DNA of 55,650 nt from Rhodococcus yananensis (GCF_020515525.1 NZ_JAIYEP010000023.1:1-55650); one strand, 5' to 3'; positions 25,510-34,080 are shown, counted from the first letter of the stretch. Notes: generated by a model from the letters alone, not told the origin. Made by a program: numbers and translations.

Positions 25510-25905
25510 ATGATCTCGCGCGCAGAGAACCGGAGTCCGTACACGGTCGAGATCCTCTACGACCGCGACTGCGGCTTCTGCGTGCGGTGCGTGCACCTGC
25601 TGCGCCGGCTCGACCGGCGCGGCCGGGTGCGTGCCACCGCGTTGCAGGAACCCGGCGCACCCGCACGATTCGGGCTCCGCGTCGACGAAGCGCTCGAACA
25701 GGCCTGGGCCGTCGATTCCGACGGCCGCACACACGCCGGTGCCGGCGCGATCGACGCGGCACTGGCCGGTGCACTCGGCACCCGGCTTCCGCTGCACGTG
25801 TACCGGATCCCGGGAATCCACGCGTTGCAGGACGCCGCGTACCGGTGGGTCGCCGCGAACCGGTACCGGCTCCCCGGTGGTGGCGGTAGCTGCGCCGTCG
25901 AGTGA
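25510..25905 (+). CDS. DCC-family thiol-disulfide oxidoreductase (DUF393)
   Basis: This 131-aa protein has the defining YDRDCGFCVRC motif at residues 17-27 with the redox CxxC, the central RATALQEPGAPARFG and C-terminal RIPGIHALQDAAYRWVAANRYRL of the DCC family. A disulfide or thiol role is predicted from the motif; no substrate is known. The ATG at 25510 is preceded by GGGGGA with little spacing. It ends 39 nt before the antiporter, whose own CACAAT-N6-GTG suggests a separate promoter. Confidence 0.85.
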   Translation: MISRAENRSPYTVEILYDRDCGFCVRCVHLLRRLDRRGRVRATALQEPGAPARFGLRVDEALEQAWAVDSDGRTHAGAGAIDAALAGALGTRLPLHVYRIPGIHALQDAAYRWVAANRYRLPGGGGSCAVE

Positions 25906-25944
25906 ACCCGCCGAGATCCGCGGCCGACACGACACAATCGACGG

Positions 25945-27582
25945 GTGAACGGCACCCTGATCCTCCTCGTCGTCATCGCGGCCATCGCGGTGACCGGCCT
26001 CGCCAACCGCGGCAACCTGCAGGCCCCGCTCGTTCTCGTCACGATCGGTTCGATCGCGTCGTTCGTGCCGGGTGTGCCGCACCTGGAACTGCACCCGCAC
26101 GTCATCCTCGGTGTGGTGCTGCCGCCGCTGCTGTACTCGGCGTCCCTACGTTTCTCCGTCGCCACGTTCCGGCGGCACCTCGGCCCCATCCTGCGGCTGG
26201 GCATCTTCATGGTTCTCGTCACCGCGTTCGTGGTGGCGTTCGTCGCCGACTCGATGATCCCGGAACTGACACTCGGGGCGGCCCTCGTCCTCGGCGCCGT
26301 GGTCGCGCCGACCGACGCGGTCAGCGCCGTCGCGGTCGGGCAGAAACTCGGATTGCCGCGCCGCGTCATCGCGATCCTCACCGGTGAGGGCCTCGTCAAC
26401 GACGCGACCGCACTGACCCTGTTCGCGGTGGCGATCTCGGCGGTCGTCGGTTCGCGCGGTCTCGTCGACCAGCCCGTCGTGTTCTTCCTGTACGAGGTCG
26501 CCGGTGGAGTCGGAGTCGGTCTGCTGCTCGCGGTGATCGTGCACTGGGTGCGCGGCCGCATGTACGACTCGCCCCTCGAGACGGCGGCGGGCCTGGTGTT
26601 GCCGTTCGCCGCATACCTGGCCGCCGAGGAGATCGGGGCGTCCGGAGTGCTCGCCGTCGTCACCGCCGGGCTCTACATGGGGCACCGCGCCACCGACGTG
26701 TCGGTGGGCACCCGCATCCAGGAACGATCGGTGTGGGAGAGCGTCGACGTGCTCCTCGAGATGTTCGTCTTCGCCTACATGGGAATGCAACTGAAGTTCG
26801 TGGTCGACGGGGTCCGCGGGCACGGCATCGACCTCGGCGACGCCGCCGTCTACGCGGTCGTGGTGCTGGCCGTCGTCATGGCGATCCGACCGGTGTGGGT
26901 GCTGCTGCACTGGGCGCGCCGCGGCGTGATGCGGCGCATGGGGTGGCGCCGCGCGGGCTACGACCATCTGAACGTGCGCGAGCACATCGTCGTGTCGTGG
27001 GCCGGTATGCGCGGTGTCGTCACCCTCGCGGCCGCCGGCGGTGTGCCGTTCGTCCTCGCGAACGGTGACCCGTTCCCGGGCCGTGAGATCATTCAGGCGC
27101 TCGCCTTCGTCGTCGCCGTCGGAACCCTGCTCATCCAGGGCGCGACGATGCCCCTGCTCATCAGGAGACTCGACGTGTCCGACCCGTACGAACGGATCCG
27201 CGCCGAAGAACAACTCGCGCTCGCCCGCCGGATCTCCCGCAAGGCCGGTGAGGACACGATGCGCACCCTCGCGGAGAACCCACCCGACGGTGTGGACGGG
27301 ACCGTCGTCGCCACCACCCTCGAGCGGGTGCACCGATCCATGCAGTCCCGGCTCGACGCGCAACGCGCCGAGGACACCGGCGAACTCGATCCCGCCGCCA
27401 TCCGCGCCGGAATCCTGTTCGACGACTTCCGTCGCGCAACCCTGCGCGCCCAGCGGGACGCGCTGATCGCCGCCCGTGACGCCGGGGACCTCGACGACGA
27501 AACCCTCCGCGGGGTGCTCGAGAGCCTCGACACGGAGGAAGCCGCCGTCGAGGAACGCGTCAACCGGCGCGCACGGCGGTGA
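25945..27582 (+). CDS. CPA1-family Na+/H+ antiporter
   Basis: This 545-aa protein has about twelve membrane helices with the ion-site motifs APTDAVSAVAVG and GEGLVNDATALTLF (the ND pair), then WAGMRGVVTLAAA, typical of NhaP/NHE-type antiporters. The last about 110 residues form a charged cytoplasmic tail. GTG start at 25945 with CACAAT 6 nt upstream. Its stop is 4 nt before the LytS-type kinase, so it is the first gene of a five-gene unit ending with a sodium-coupled symporter; it may help maintain the sodium gradient that drives uptake. Confidence 0.88.
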   Translation: MNGTLILLVVIAAIAVTGLANRGNLQAPLVLVTIGSIASFVPGVPHLELHPHVILGVVLPPLLYSASLRFSVATFRRHLGPILRLGIFMVLVTAFVVAFVADSMIPELTLGAALVLGAVVAPTDAVSAVAVGQKLGLPRRVIAILTGEGLVNDATALTLFAVAISAVVGSRGLVDQPVVFFLYEVAGGVGVGLLLAVIVHWVRGRMYDSPLETAAGLVLPFAAYLAAEEIGASGVLAVVTAGLYMGHRATDVSVGTRIQERSVWESVDVLLEMFVFAYMGMQLKFVVDGVRGHGIDLGDAAVYAVVVLAVVMAIRPVWVLLHWARRGVMRRMGWRRAGYDHLNVREHIVVSWAGMRGVVTLAAAGGVPFVLANGDPFPGREIIQALAFVVAVGTLLIQGATMPLLIRRLDVSDPYERIRAEEQLALARRISRKAGEDTMRTLAENPPDGVDGTVVATTLERVHRSMQSRLDAQRAEDTGELDPAAIRAGILFDDFRRATLRAQRDALIAARDAGDLDDETLRGVLESLDTEEAAVEERVNRRARR

Positions 27583-27586
27583 TCGC

Positions 27587-28807
27587 GTGACCGCCGTCGC
27601 CGTCCTCGTCCTCCTCCTCGTGATCACGGTGGTCGCGGCAGGATTCGCCGCCGTATGGTTGCGGACCCGCCGCGTCGTGACCACCCCCGCCGAACGTGCC
27701 GTCCACAGCACCCTGCACACCGCGTCGCTCGCGGCGCGGCCACTGCGCCGCGGCCTCGACGCCGACTCGGCCGCCGAGGCCGCACCGCACCTGAGGCAAC
27801 TGCTCGGCGGGGCACAGGCGGTCGCGTTGATCGACGCGGACGGTGCTCTCCTCGCGTGGCACGGCCCGTTCGAGGCACTCACCGGGCAACTCGTCGACGC
27901 CGCCGCCCGCGCGATCGACGGTGAACGCCGCGTCCTCGTCGGGCACGGCACCCTGGACCGCGGCCCCGCCGACATCGCCGCCCGCGCCCTGATCGCGCAG
28001 CCGCTCGTCGTCGACGACGTGGGCGTCGCCGGGGTGCTCGGTGTGGTCACCACCACCGACCCGGGACCGGCGTTGCTGGGGGCGCTCACCGAGGTCGCCC
28101 GGTACGCGTGCAGCCAACTCGAACTCGCCGAACTCGACGCGTCCCGCGCCCGACTCGACCGCGCCGAGGTGCGTGCCCTGCGTGCGCAGATCAGCCCGCA
28201 CTTCGTGTACAACGCCCTCAACACCGTCGCGTCGTTCGTCCGCACCGACCCCGACCGGGCACGCGAACTGCTCCTCGAATTCGCCGACTTCACCCGCTAC
28301 TCGTTCCGCGCGACCGGCGAGTACACGCTGCTCGCCGACGAACTGCGCAACATCGACCGCTATCTGACCCTCGAACGAGCCCGGTTCGGCAACGCCCTCG
28401 AGGTGCGCCTGCAGATCGCACCGGAAGTCCTCAACGTCGCACTGCCGTTCCTCGCGTTGCAGCCGCTCGTCGAGAACGCGGTGCGGCACGGCATCGCCGG
28501 CAAGTCGACGCGTGCCGGCACCATCACCATCGTCGCCGCCGACGAGGGAACCGACTGCGTCATCACCGTCGAGGACGACGGCGTCGGCATGGATCCCGAA
28601 CTGCTGCGGTCCGGGGTGCTCGACTCCACCCGGGACGGTGACGGCACCGCAGTGAAGGAATCCGCACACGTCGGCCTCGCGAACGTCGACGACAGGCTGC
28701 GCGCCGCGTTCGGCAACGACTACGGCCTGGTCGTCGACACCGCGCCGGGCGCCGGCACGAAGGTCGGCATGCGCGTCCCGAAGTTCCGGGCGGGTATCCG
28801 GCCGTGA
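27587..28807 (+). CDS. LytS/YpdA-type sensor histidine kinase
   Basis: This 406-aa kinase has one N-terminal membrane helix (residues 1-25), a GAF-like region (about 65-180), and the His_kinase domain of the LytS family: RAQISPHFVYNALNTVAS with phospho-acceptor H205, then ENAVRHGI and EDDGVGMD (N and G boxes). It lacks the 5-6 helix 5TMR_LYT sensor of BtsS and LytS, so it probably senses a cytoplasmic signal or listens to a partner protein. GTG start 4 nt after the antiporter stop. It pairs with the LytTR regulator 31 nt downstream. Confidence 0.9.
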   Translation: MTAVAVLVLLLVITVVAAGFAAVWLRTRRVVTTPAERAVHSTLHTASLAARPLRRGLDADSAAEAAPHLRQLLGGAQAVALIDADGALLAWHGPFEALTGQLVDAAARAIDGERRVLVGHGTLDRGPADIAARALIAQPLVVDDVGVAGVLGVVTTTDPGPALLGALTEVARYACSQLELAELDASRARLDRAEVRALRAQISPHFVYNALNTVASFVRTDPDRARELLLEFADFTRYSFRATGEYTLLADELRNIDRYLTLERARFGNALEVRLQIAPEVLNVALPFLALQPLVENAVRHGIAGKSTRAGTITIVAADEGTDCVITVEDDGVGMDPELLRSGVLDSTRDGDGTAVKESAHVGLANVDDRLRAAFGNDYGLVVDTAPGAGTKVGMRVPKFRAGIRP

Positions 28808-28838
28808 CCGGGAACGCTCGTGGCACGATGGGTGCGCT

Positions 28839-29615
28839 GTGAACGAGATCACCGACACCCTCGCCGTCCTCGCCGTCGACGACGAACCGCCCGCCCTCGA
28901 CGAGTTGGCCTTTCTGCTGCGCGCCCGACCAGAGGTCGGGCACGTCCACACCGCGGGAGAGGCCACGACCGCGTTGCGGCTCCTGCAGGGCGGGGGGATC
29001 GACGCCGTGTTCCTCGACATCAGCATGCCCGGACTCGACGGCCTCGAACTCGCCGGGATCCTCCGCAACTTCGCGACACCACCGGACGTGGTGTTCGTGA
29101 CCGCACACGACGACCGCGCGGTGTCCGCGTTCGACCTCGGTGCCGTGGACTACGTCCTCAAACCGCTCCGGGAGGAACGCCTCGCCGAGGCGGTGCGGCG
29201 CATCGCGCAGCGCCGCGCCCCCGCCACCGGCACCGACACGACCCCCGGCGACGAGGTGATTCCCGTCGAACTCGGCGGCATCACCACGCTCGTCCCGCGG
29301 TCGTCGGTGCGGTGGGTCGAAGCCGACGGAGACTACGCCCGACTCCACACCGACACCGCGTCACACCTCGTCCGCATCCCCCTCTCGTCGCTGGAGAGCC
29401 GCTGGGCGGACGCCGGGTTCCTCCGGGTACACCGCTCGTATCTGGTGGCATTACCACTGGTCACAGGGATCCGCAGCGTCGGATCCGGTCTCGTCGTGTG
29501 CATGCGGCCCGTCGGCGACGAAGCACCCGTCGAACTGCCCGTCAGCCGCCGACACACCCGCGAACTCAAGGACCGCCTGATCCGCGGACCGATGCAGAGT
29601 TGGACATCGCGGTGA
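28839..29615 (+). CDS. LytTR-family response regulator
   Basis: This 258-aa protein has a receiver domain (residues 8-125: AVDDE, phospho-acceptor D60 in FLDISMPGLDG, and DYVLKPL) and a LytTR DNA-binding domain (about 150-250: SSVRWVEADGDYARLHT, RVHRSYLV). Partner of the preceding kinase. The double repeat at 31966-31994 matches the LytTR site consensus and is its likely target. GTG start at 28839; its stop overlaps the next gene (GTGA). Confidence 0.9.
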   Translation: MNEITDTLAVLAVDDEPPALDELAFLLRARPEVGHVHTAGEATTALRLLQGGGIDAVFLDISMPGLDGLELAGILRNFATPPDVVFVTAHDDRAVSAFDLGAVDYVLKPLREERLAEAVRRIAQRRAPATGTDTTPGDEVIPVELGGITTLVPRSSVRWVEADGDYARLHTDTASHLVRIPLSSLESRWADAGFLRVHRSYLVALPLVTGIRSVGSGLVVCMRPVGDEAPVELPVSRRHTRELKDRLIRGPMQSWTSR

Positions 29616-30103
29616 CCGGATCACAGGACGACGACCCGCGGCAGCATCCGAGTGCCGCACCGCGGCAGCGCCCGAGTGCCGCACCGCGGCAGCGCCCGAG
29701 TGCCGCACCGCGGCAGCGCCCGAGTGCCGCACCGCGGCAGCGCCCGAGTACCGCACCGCGGCAGCGGGTCGTGCTCGCCGAACGGCGCGGCGCCCGGATC
29801 GTCCGAACCCGCGTCGAGGTGCAACAGCAGACGGCGGTCGGCGACGCGATGGTGCGCGGCCTCGTCCGGGCCCAACTCGGACTGGCACTGCGGGTCGCGT
29901 TGACCGTTGTGTGCCTGCTCGGCGCCGTCCCACTGATCTCCCACCTGCTGCCCGGTGTCGCGGGCGTGACGATCCTCGGGGTGCCGCTGCTGTGGATCGG
30001 GCTCGGCGCCGGCGCCTACCTGCTGCTGTTCGCGTTCGCGTGGCTGTACGTGCGGCTCGCCGAACGCAACGAACAGGACTTCACCGACATCACCGACGCC
30101 TGA
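29612..30103 (+). CDS. small membrane protein with N-terminal PSAAPRQR repeats
   Basis: This 163-aa protein starts with a hydrophilic tail holding five 8-residue repeats (PSAAPRQR, one with Thr), then a basic segment (VVLAERRGARIVRTRVEVQQQT) and two membrane helices (about residues 90-112 and 120-145). It sits between the LytTR regulator (4-nt GTGA overlap) and the symporter (7 nt gap). The position just before a sodium:solute symporter and the two-helix C-terminal half resemble DUF485 partners of such symporters, but the sequence is not clearly of that family. Confidence 0.75.
   Translation: MTGSQDDDPRQHPSAAPRQRPSAAPRQRPSAAPRQRPSAAPRQRPSTAPRQRVVLAERRGARIVRTRVEVQQQTAVGDAMVRGLVRAQLGLALRVALTVVCLLGAVPLISHLLPGVAGVTILGVPLLWIGLGAGAYLLLFAFAWLYVRLAERNEQDFTDITDA
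29648..29767 (+). repeat. 24-bp tandem repeat (five units) inside a gene
   Basis: Five head-to-tail copies of a 24-bp unit (CCGAGTGCCGCACCGCGGCA plus GCGC) encode the PSAAPRQR repeats. The first four units are nearly identical and the last has one A for G change. Near-identity suggests recent expansion, and copy number may vary between strains in whole codons. Confidence 0.85.
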
Positions 30104-30110
30104 CCCGCAC

Positions 30111-31943
30111 ATGGACTCACCCGTGCCCGTGCTCACCGTCGTCGGTCTCGTCGTCGCCGCCGTCGCGACCGTCGCGATCGGCGTGTACGGGGTACGCATG
30201 GCGCGCACCACCTCCGACTTCCTCGTCGCGTCCCGCAGCGTGGGGCCGCGTTGGAACGCCGCCGCGATCTCCGGCGAATACCTGTCGGCGGCATCGTTCC
30301 TCGGCGTTGCGGGGCTCGTCGCCAAGTACGGGGCCGACGCACTCTGGTATCCGGTGGGATTCACCGCCGGCTACCTCGGCCTGCTGCTGTTCGTCGCGGC
30401 GCCGCTGCGCCGTTCCGGTGCCTACACGGTGCCCGACTTCGCCGAGTACCGGCTCGGGCAGCCGTGGCTGCGCACCCTCGCGATGCTCGTCGTCGCCGTC
30501 ATCTGCGTCCTCTACCTGGTACCGCAGTTCCAGGGTGCGGGACTGACCCTCAACATCCTGCTCGGACTGCCCGGCTGGGTGGGGGTCGCCGTCGTCGGTG
30601 TCATCGTCATCGCCAACGTCGTCGGCGGCGGCATGCGCTCGATCACCTTCGTGCAGGCCTTCCAGTACTGGCTCAAACTCACCGCGGTGGCGTTGCCCGC
30701 GCTGGTACTCGCGGTGCACTTCGCGGGCGACGACCGGGCGGTGGACGAGCCGCTGCCGCCGACCGTCGTGGACGCGACGACCGTCGACATCACCGTCGAC
30801 GTCGTCGTGCAGGTCGCCGAACCGTTGACCGTCACCGTTCGCGGTGAGGTCGACGCGCGACCCGTCGACGGCCGCATCACCCTGGCGCCCGGCGAACACG
30901 AGCTCGCCGCCGGCACCGAACTCGCCCTCGACGCGGGCTCCTCCGTCCCGGTGGTCGCGGGTGCGCCGAGCGACGGCGCGGCATGGTCGTCGCCGGGCGC
31001 CGGGATCGGTGAGGGCCCGCAGCACCACCTGTTCCAGGTGTACTCGCTGATGATCGCCACATTCCTCGGCACGATGGGTCTCCCGCACGTCCTCGTCCGC
31101 TTCTACACCAATCCCGACGGGCGAGCCGCCCGCATCACGTCCCTCGCGGTGATCGCGCTGCTCGGCGTGTTCTATCTGTTCCCGACGCTGCTCGGGGTGT
31201 TCGCGCGCCTGTACGTACCGCAACTGCTCATCACCGGCCGGTCCGACGCCGCTGTGCTGCTGCTCCCCGGCTCGGTGCTGTCGGGGTGGGGTGGGCAGCT
31301 GCTCGCGGCGCTCGTCGCGTCCGGCGCCATCGCCGCGTTCCTGTCCACGTCGTCGGGGTTGCTCGTCAGTGTCGCCGGGGTGCTGTCGACGGACGTGCTG
31401 CGCGGCCGTGTCCGCGACTTCCGGATCGCGGCGGTCCTCGCCGGGGTGGTGCCGCTGCTGTTGGCGCTGTCGGTGACGTCACTGGACCTGTCGAGGTGGG
31501 TGGGGCAGGTGTTCGGGATCGCCGCGTCCACGCTGTGTCCGCTGCTGATCCTGGGTATCTGGTGGCGGGGGCTGACAGCGGTCGGTGCTGCCGCGGGCAT
31601 GATCGTCGGCGGGGCGGTGGCCGGTGGCGCCGCGCTGCTGGCGGTCGTCGCCCCGTTCGATCCGGCGACGGCCGGGGGGTGGCCGTCGGTGCTGTCGGCA
31701 TACCCGGCGGCGATCAGTGTTCCGCTGGCGTTCTCGACCATGGTGCTGGTGAGCCTCGCGACGCGCAGTCGGATACCGGTGGACGTCGGCCGGGTGTTCT
31801 CCCAGATGCACGTGCCGGAACGACTCGGACTGGGCCGGGACCGCGAGCTCGGGGCATTCGACGACCGGCATTCGGCCACCGCGGTTCCGGAGCCGCAACC
31901 CGTTCCGGACGAACACGACCGACCGGGTGGGACCATCGGGTAG
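30111..31943 (+). CDS. sodium:solute symporter (SSS/SLC5) with extracytoplasmic insert
   Basis: This 610-aa protein has SSS motifs (GEYLSAASFLGVAGLVAKYGADALWYPVGF near helices 1-2, GLPHVLVRFYTNPDGRAAR in the middle, ASGAIAAFLSTSSGLLVSVAG for the Na2 region) and about thirteen helices. It is closest to acetate/monocarboxylate symporters (ActP/MctC). Unusual is a roughly 100-residue insert (about 205-305) of beta-type, acidic sequence such as TTVDITVDVVVQVAEPLTVTV between two helices, not present in its sister at 32446. A hydrophilic tail of about 50 residues ends it. Co-transcribed with the LytS/LytTR genes, so it may be regulator-linked uptake or part of sensing. Confidence 0.88.
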   Translation: MDSPVPVLTVVGLVVAAVATVAIGVYGVRMARTTSDFLVASRSVGPRWNAAAISGEYLSAASFLGVAGLVAKYGADALWYPVGFTAGYLGLLLFVAAPLRRSGAYTVPDFAEYRLGQPWLRTLAMLVVAVICVLYLVPQFQGAGLTLNILLGLPGWVGVAVVGVIVIANVVGGGMRSITFVQAFQYWLKLTAVALPALVLAVHFAGDDRAVDEPLPPTVVDATTVDITVDVVVQVAEPLTVTVRGEVDARPVDGRITLAPGEHELAAGTELALDAGSSVPVVAGAPSDGAAWSSPGAGIGEGPQHHLFQVYSLMIATFLGTMGLPHVLVRFYTNPDGRAARITSLAVIALLGVFYLFPTLLGVFARLYVPQLLITGRSDAAVLLLPGSVLSGWGGQLLAALVASGAIAAFLSTSSGLLVSVAGVLSTDVLRGRVRDFRIAAVLAGVVPLLLALSVTSLDLSRWVGQVFGIAASTLCPLLILGIWWRGLTAVGAAAGMIVGGAVAGGAALLAVVAPFDPATAGGWPSVLSAYPAAISVPLAFSTMVLVSLATRSRIPVDVGRVFSQMHVPERLGLGRDRELGAFDDRHSATAVPEPQPVPDEHDRPGGTIG

Positions 31944-31965
31944 TGCCGTTCGTCGCTGTCGGTCG

Positions 31966-31994
31966 ACCGTTCGGCGCACGGCACGACAGTTCGG
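31966..31994 (+). promoter_or_regulatory. LytTR-type double binding site
   Basis: Two direct repeats ACCGTTCGG (31966-31974) and ACAGTTCGG (31986-31994), 20 bp start to start, each fit every position of the published LytTR half-site consensus [TA][AC][CA]GTTN[AG][TG]. They end 21 nt before the predicted -35 of the DUF485-symporter operon, an activator position. Confidence 0.6.
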
Positions 31995-32015
31995 CGTGCA
32001 GCCGGTACGCACCCC

Positions 32016-32044
32016 TTCTGGTGTGATGCCCATCTCATTAGCGT
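32016..32044 (+). promoter_or_regulatory. promoter of the DUF485-symporter operon with CRP/GlxR-like site
   Basis: TTCTGG (32016-32021) and TAGCGT (32039-32044) are spaced 17 nt. Between them lies TGTGA-TGCCCA-TCTCA (32022-32037), one mismatch from the CRP/GlxR consensus TGTGA-N6-TCACA; binding there would block RNA polymerase. A second perfect dyad TGTGGT-C-ACCACA (32046-32058) covers the predicted transcription start. Confidence 0.45.
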
Positions 32045-32086
32045 CTGTGGTCACCACAACTCACACGTACGACCGAGGAGTCGGCA

Positions 32087-32449
32087 GTGACCACAGCAGC
32101 CCCGAGGGAGAGCTCGGTACCGGAGCGGCGTATCCCCTCACCGCAAGAATTCGTCGACATGCAGGCCAGCCCCGAGTTCCAGGAACTGCGCAGCCGGCTG
32201 CGCCGGTTCGTGTTCCCGGTGACGGCGTTCTTCCTGTCCTGGTACGCCCTGTACGTGCTCCTCGCGACCTACGCCGACGAGTTCATGGCGACCAAGGTGA
32301 TCGGCAACATCAACGTCGGCCTGATCCTGGGGCTCGGCCAGTTCGTGACGACCTTCGCCATCACCGCCCTGTACGTCAAGTTCGCCGGGCGCGAGCTGGA
32401 TCCGCGGTCCGCCGCGATCCGTGAAGAGCTGGAAGGACCGCAGCAGTGA
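32087..32449 (+). CDS. DUF485 membrane protein (YjcH-like symporter partner)
   Basis: This 120-aa protein has a soluble N-terminus (SPQEFVDMQASPEFQELRSRLRRFVFP, the DUF485 signature) and two membrane helices (about residues 45-65 and 75-97). DUF485 proteins are encoded just upstream of acetate/pyruvate symporters (E. coli yjcH-actP, Corynebacterium cg0952-mctC). GTG start at 32087 with GAGGAG 7 nt upstream; the stop overlaps the symporter start (GTGA). Confidence 0.9.
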   Translation: MTTAAPRESSVPERRIPSPQEFVDMQASPEFQELRSRLRRFVFPVTAFFLSWYALYVLLATYADEFMATKVIGNINVGLILGLGQFVTTFAITALYVKFAGRELDPRSAAIREELEGPQQ

Positions 32450-34080
32450 ACGTACTCGCGCAGGCGCACACCGACGTCGGCAATCCCATCCTCAACATCG
32501 CGATCTTCATCGCGTTCGTCGTCGTCACCATGGGCCTGGTCATCAAGGCCAGCCGCACCACGAAGAAGGCCTCCGACTTCTACACCGGCGGCGGCCAGTT
32601 CTCCGGTCCGCAGAACGGGTTCGCGATCGCCGGTGACTACCTGTCGGCCGCGTCGTTCCTCGGCATCGCCGGTGCCATCGCCGTCTACGGCTACGACGGA
32701 TTCCTCTACTCGATCGGGTTCCTCGTCGCGTGGCTCGTGGCGCTGCTGCTCGTCGCCGAACTGCTCCGCAACACCGGGCGGTTCACCATGGCCGACGTGC
32801 TGAGCTTCCGGCTCAAGCAACGGCCCGTGCGGATGGCCGCGGCCCTGTCGACGCTCGCTGTGTCGCTGTTCTACCTGCTCGCGCAGATGGCCGGTGCCGG
32901 TGGTCTCGTCGCGCTGCTGCTCGACATCGAAGGCACGACCGGACAGGCGATCGTCGTCGCGATCGTCGGTGCGCTCATGATCGTGTACGTGCTCATCGGG
33001 GGCATGAAGGGCACCACCTACGTGCAGATGGTCAAGGCCGTTCTGCTCGTCGCCGGTGCCGCCGTGATGTTCCTGCTGGTGCTGTTCGCCGTGCGCGGCA
33101 ACTTCTCGCAGCTGCTGGCCGACGCGCAGGCCATGGCCTCGAACTCCGCGGACGAGACCGTCGCGAACCGCGACATCCTCGCTCCCGGCGCCAAGTACGG
33201 CATCAGCGGCATGACCCGCATCGACTTCATCTCGCTCGGTATCGCACTCGTACTCGGTACCGCCGGTCTGCCGCACGTGCTCATGCGCTTCTACACGGTG
33301 CCCACCGCGAAGGAGGCCCGCCGTTCGGTGACCTGGGCGATCTCCCTGATCGGCGCCTTCTACCTGTTCACGCTGGTGCTCGGCTACGGTGCCGCGAAGA
33401 CGGTCGGCCCCGACGTCATCCTCGGTGCCCCCGGCGGTGAGAACGCCGCCGCGCCGCTGCTCGCCTTCGAACTCGGCGGAACCGTGTTCCTCGCGGTGAT
33501 CTCGGCGGTCGCGTTCGCCACGATCCTCGCCGTCGTCGCGGGGCTCGCCATCACGGCATCCGCGTCGTTCGCCCACGACATCTACGCCAACGTCCTCAAG
33601 CGCGGCAACGCCACCGAGGACGAGCAGGTACGCGTCTCCCGGATCACCGTCGTCGTGATCGGTGTTCTGTCGATCGTGCTCGGCATCCTGGCGATGGGGC
33701 AGAACATCGCCTTCCTGGTGGCACTGGCCTTCGCGGTGGCCGCGTCGGCGAACCTGCCGACCCTGCTGTACTCGCTGTTCTGGAAGAAGTTCAACACCAC
33801 CGGCGCACTGTTCAGCATCTACGGTGGTCTCATCAGCTGCCTGCTGCTGATCGTGTTCTCGCCGGCCGTGTCGGGCAAGGCGTCGTCGATGTTCCCGAAC
33901 GCCGACTTCGCGTGGTTCCCGCTGTCCAACCCGGGCATCGTGTCCATCCCGCTGGCGTTCGTCCTCGGCATCGTCGGCACCTACGTCGGCCGCAACAAGA
34001 CGGAAGATCCGTTCAAGCAGGCCGAGATGGAGGTCCGTTCCCTCACCGGTGTCGGTGTGGAGAAGGCGGTCGCCCACTGA
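32446..34080 (+). CDS. monocarboxylate/acetate sodium:solute symporter (MctC/ActP-like)
   Basis: This 544-aa SSS transporter has thirteen helices, YTGGGQFSGPQNGFAIAGDYLSAASFLG at the first helices, AGLPHVLMRFYTVPTAKEARRSV in the middle and VVAGLAITASASFAHD in the Na2 region. The DUF485 partner and overall likeness to MctC and ActP suggest uptake of acetate, pyruvate or propionate with sodium or protons. The prpE-type synthetase at 1244 could use such substrates. GTG start at 32446. A 51-bp palindrome inside a longer hairpin lies 16-110 nt after the stop. Confidence 0.92.
   Translation: MNVLAQAHTDVGNPILNIAIFIAFVVVTMGLVIKASRTTKKASDFYTGGGQFSGPQNGFAIAGDYLSAASFLGIAGAIAVYGYDGFLYSIGFLVAWLVALLLVAELLRNTGRFTMADVLSFRLKQRPVRMAAALSTLAVSLFYLLAQMAGAGGLVALLLDIEGTTGQAIVVAIVGALMIVYVLIGGMKGTTYVQMVKAVLLVAGAAVMFLLVLFAVRGNFSQLLADAQAMASNSADETVANRDILAPGAKYGISGMTRIDFISLGIALVLGTAGLPHVLMRFYTVPTAKEARRSVTWAISLIGAFYLFTLVLGYGAAKTVGPDVILGAPGGENAAAPLLAFELGGTVFLAVISAVAFATILAVVAGLAITASASFAHDIYANVLKRGNATEDEQVRVSRITVVVIGVLSIVLGILAMGQNIAFLVALAFAVAASANLPTLLYSLFWKKFNTTGALFSIYGGLISCLLLIVFSPAVSGKASSMFPNADFAWFPLSNPGIVSIPLAFVLGIVGTYVGRNKTEDPFKQAEMEVRSLTGVGVEKAVAH

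Noticed and set aside
26146-28293. 715-residue antisense frame over the antiporter and LytS genes
   Set aside because: Shadow frame; both plus-strand genes have clear motifs and tight junctions.
29648-29767. Possible CRISPR-like repeat array
   Set aside because: Units are directly abutting without spacers, remain in frame in a coding gene, and no cas gene is near.
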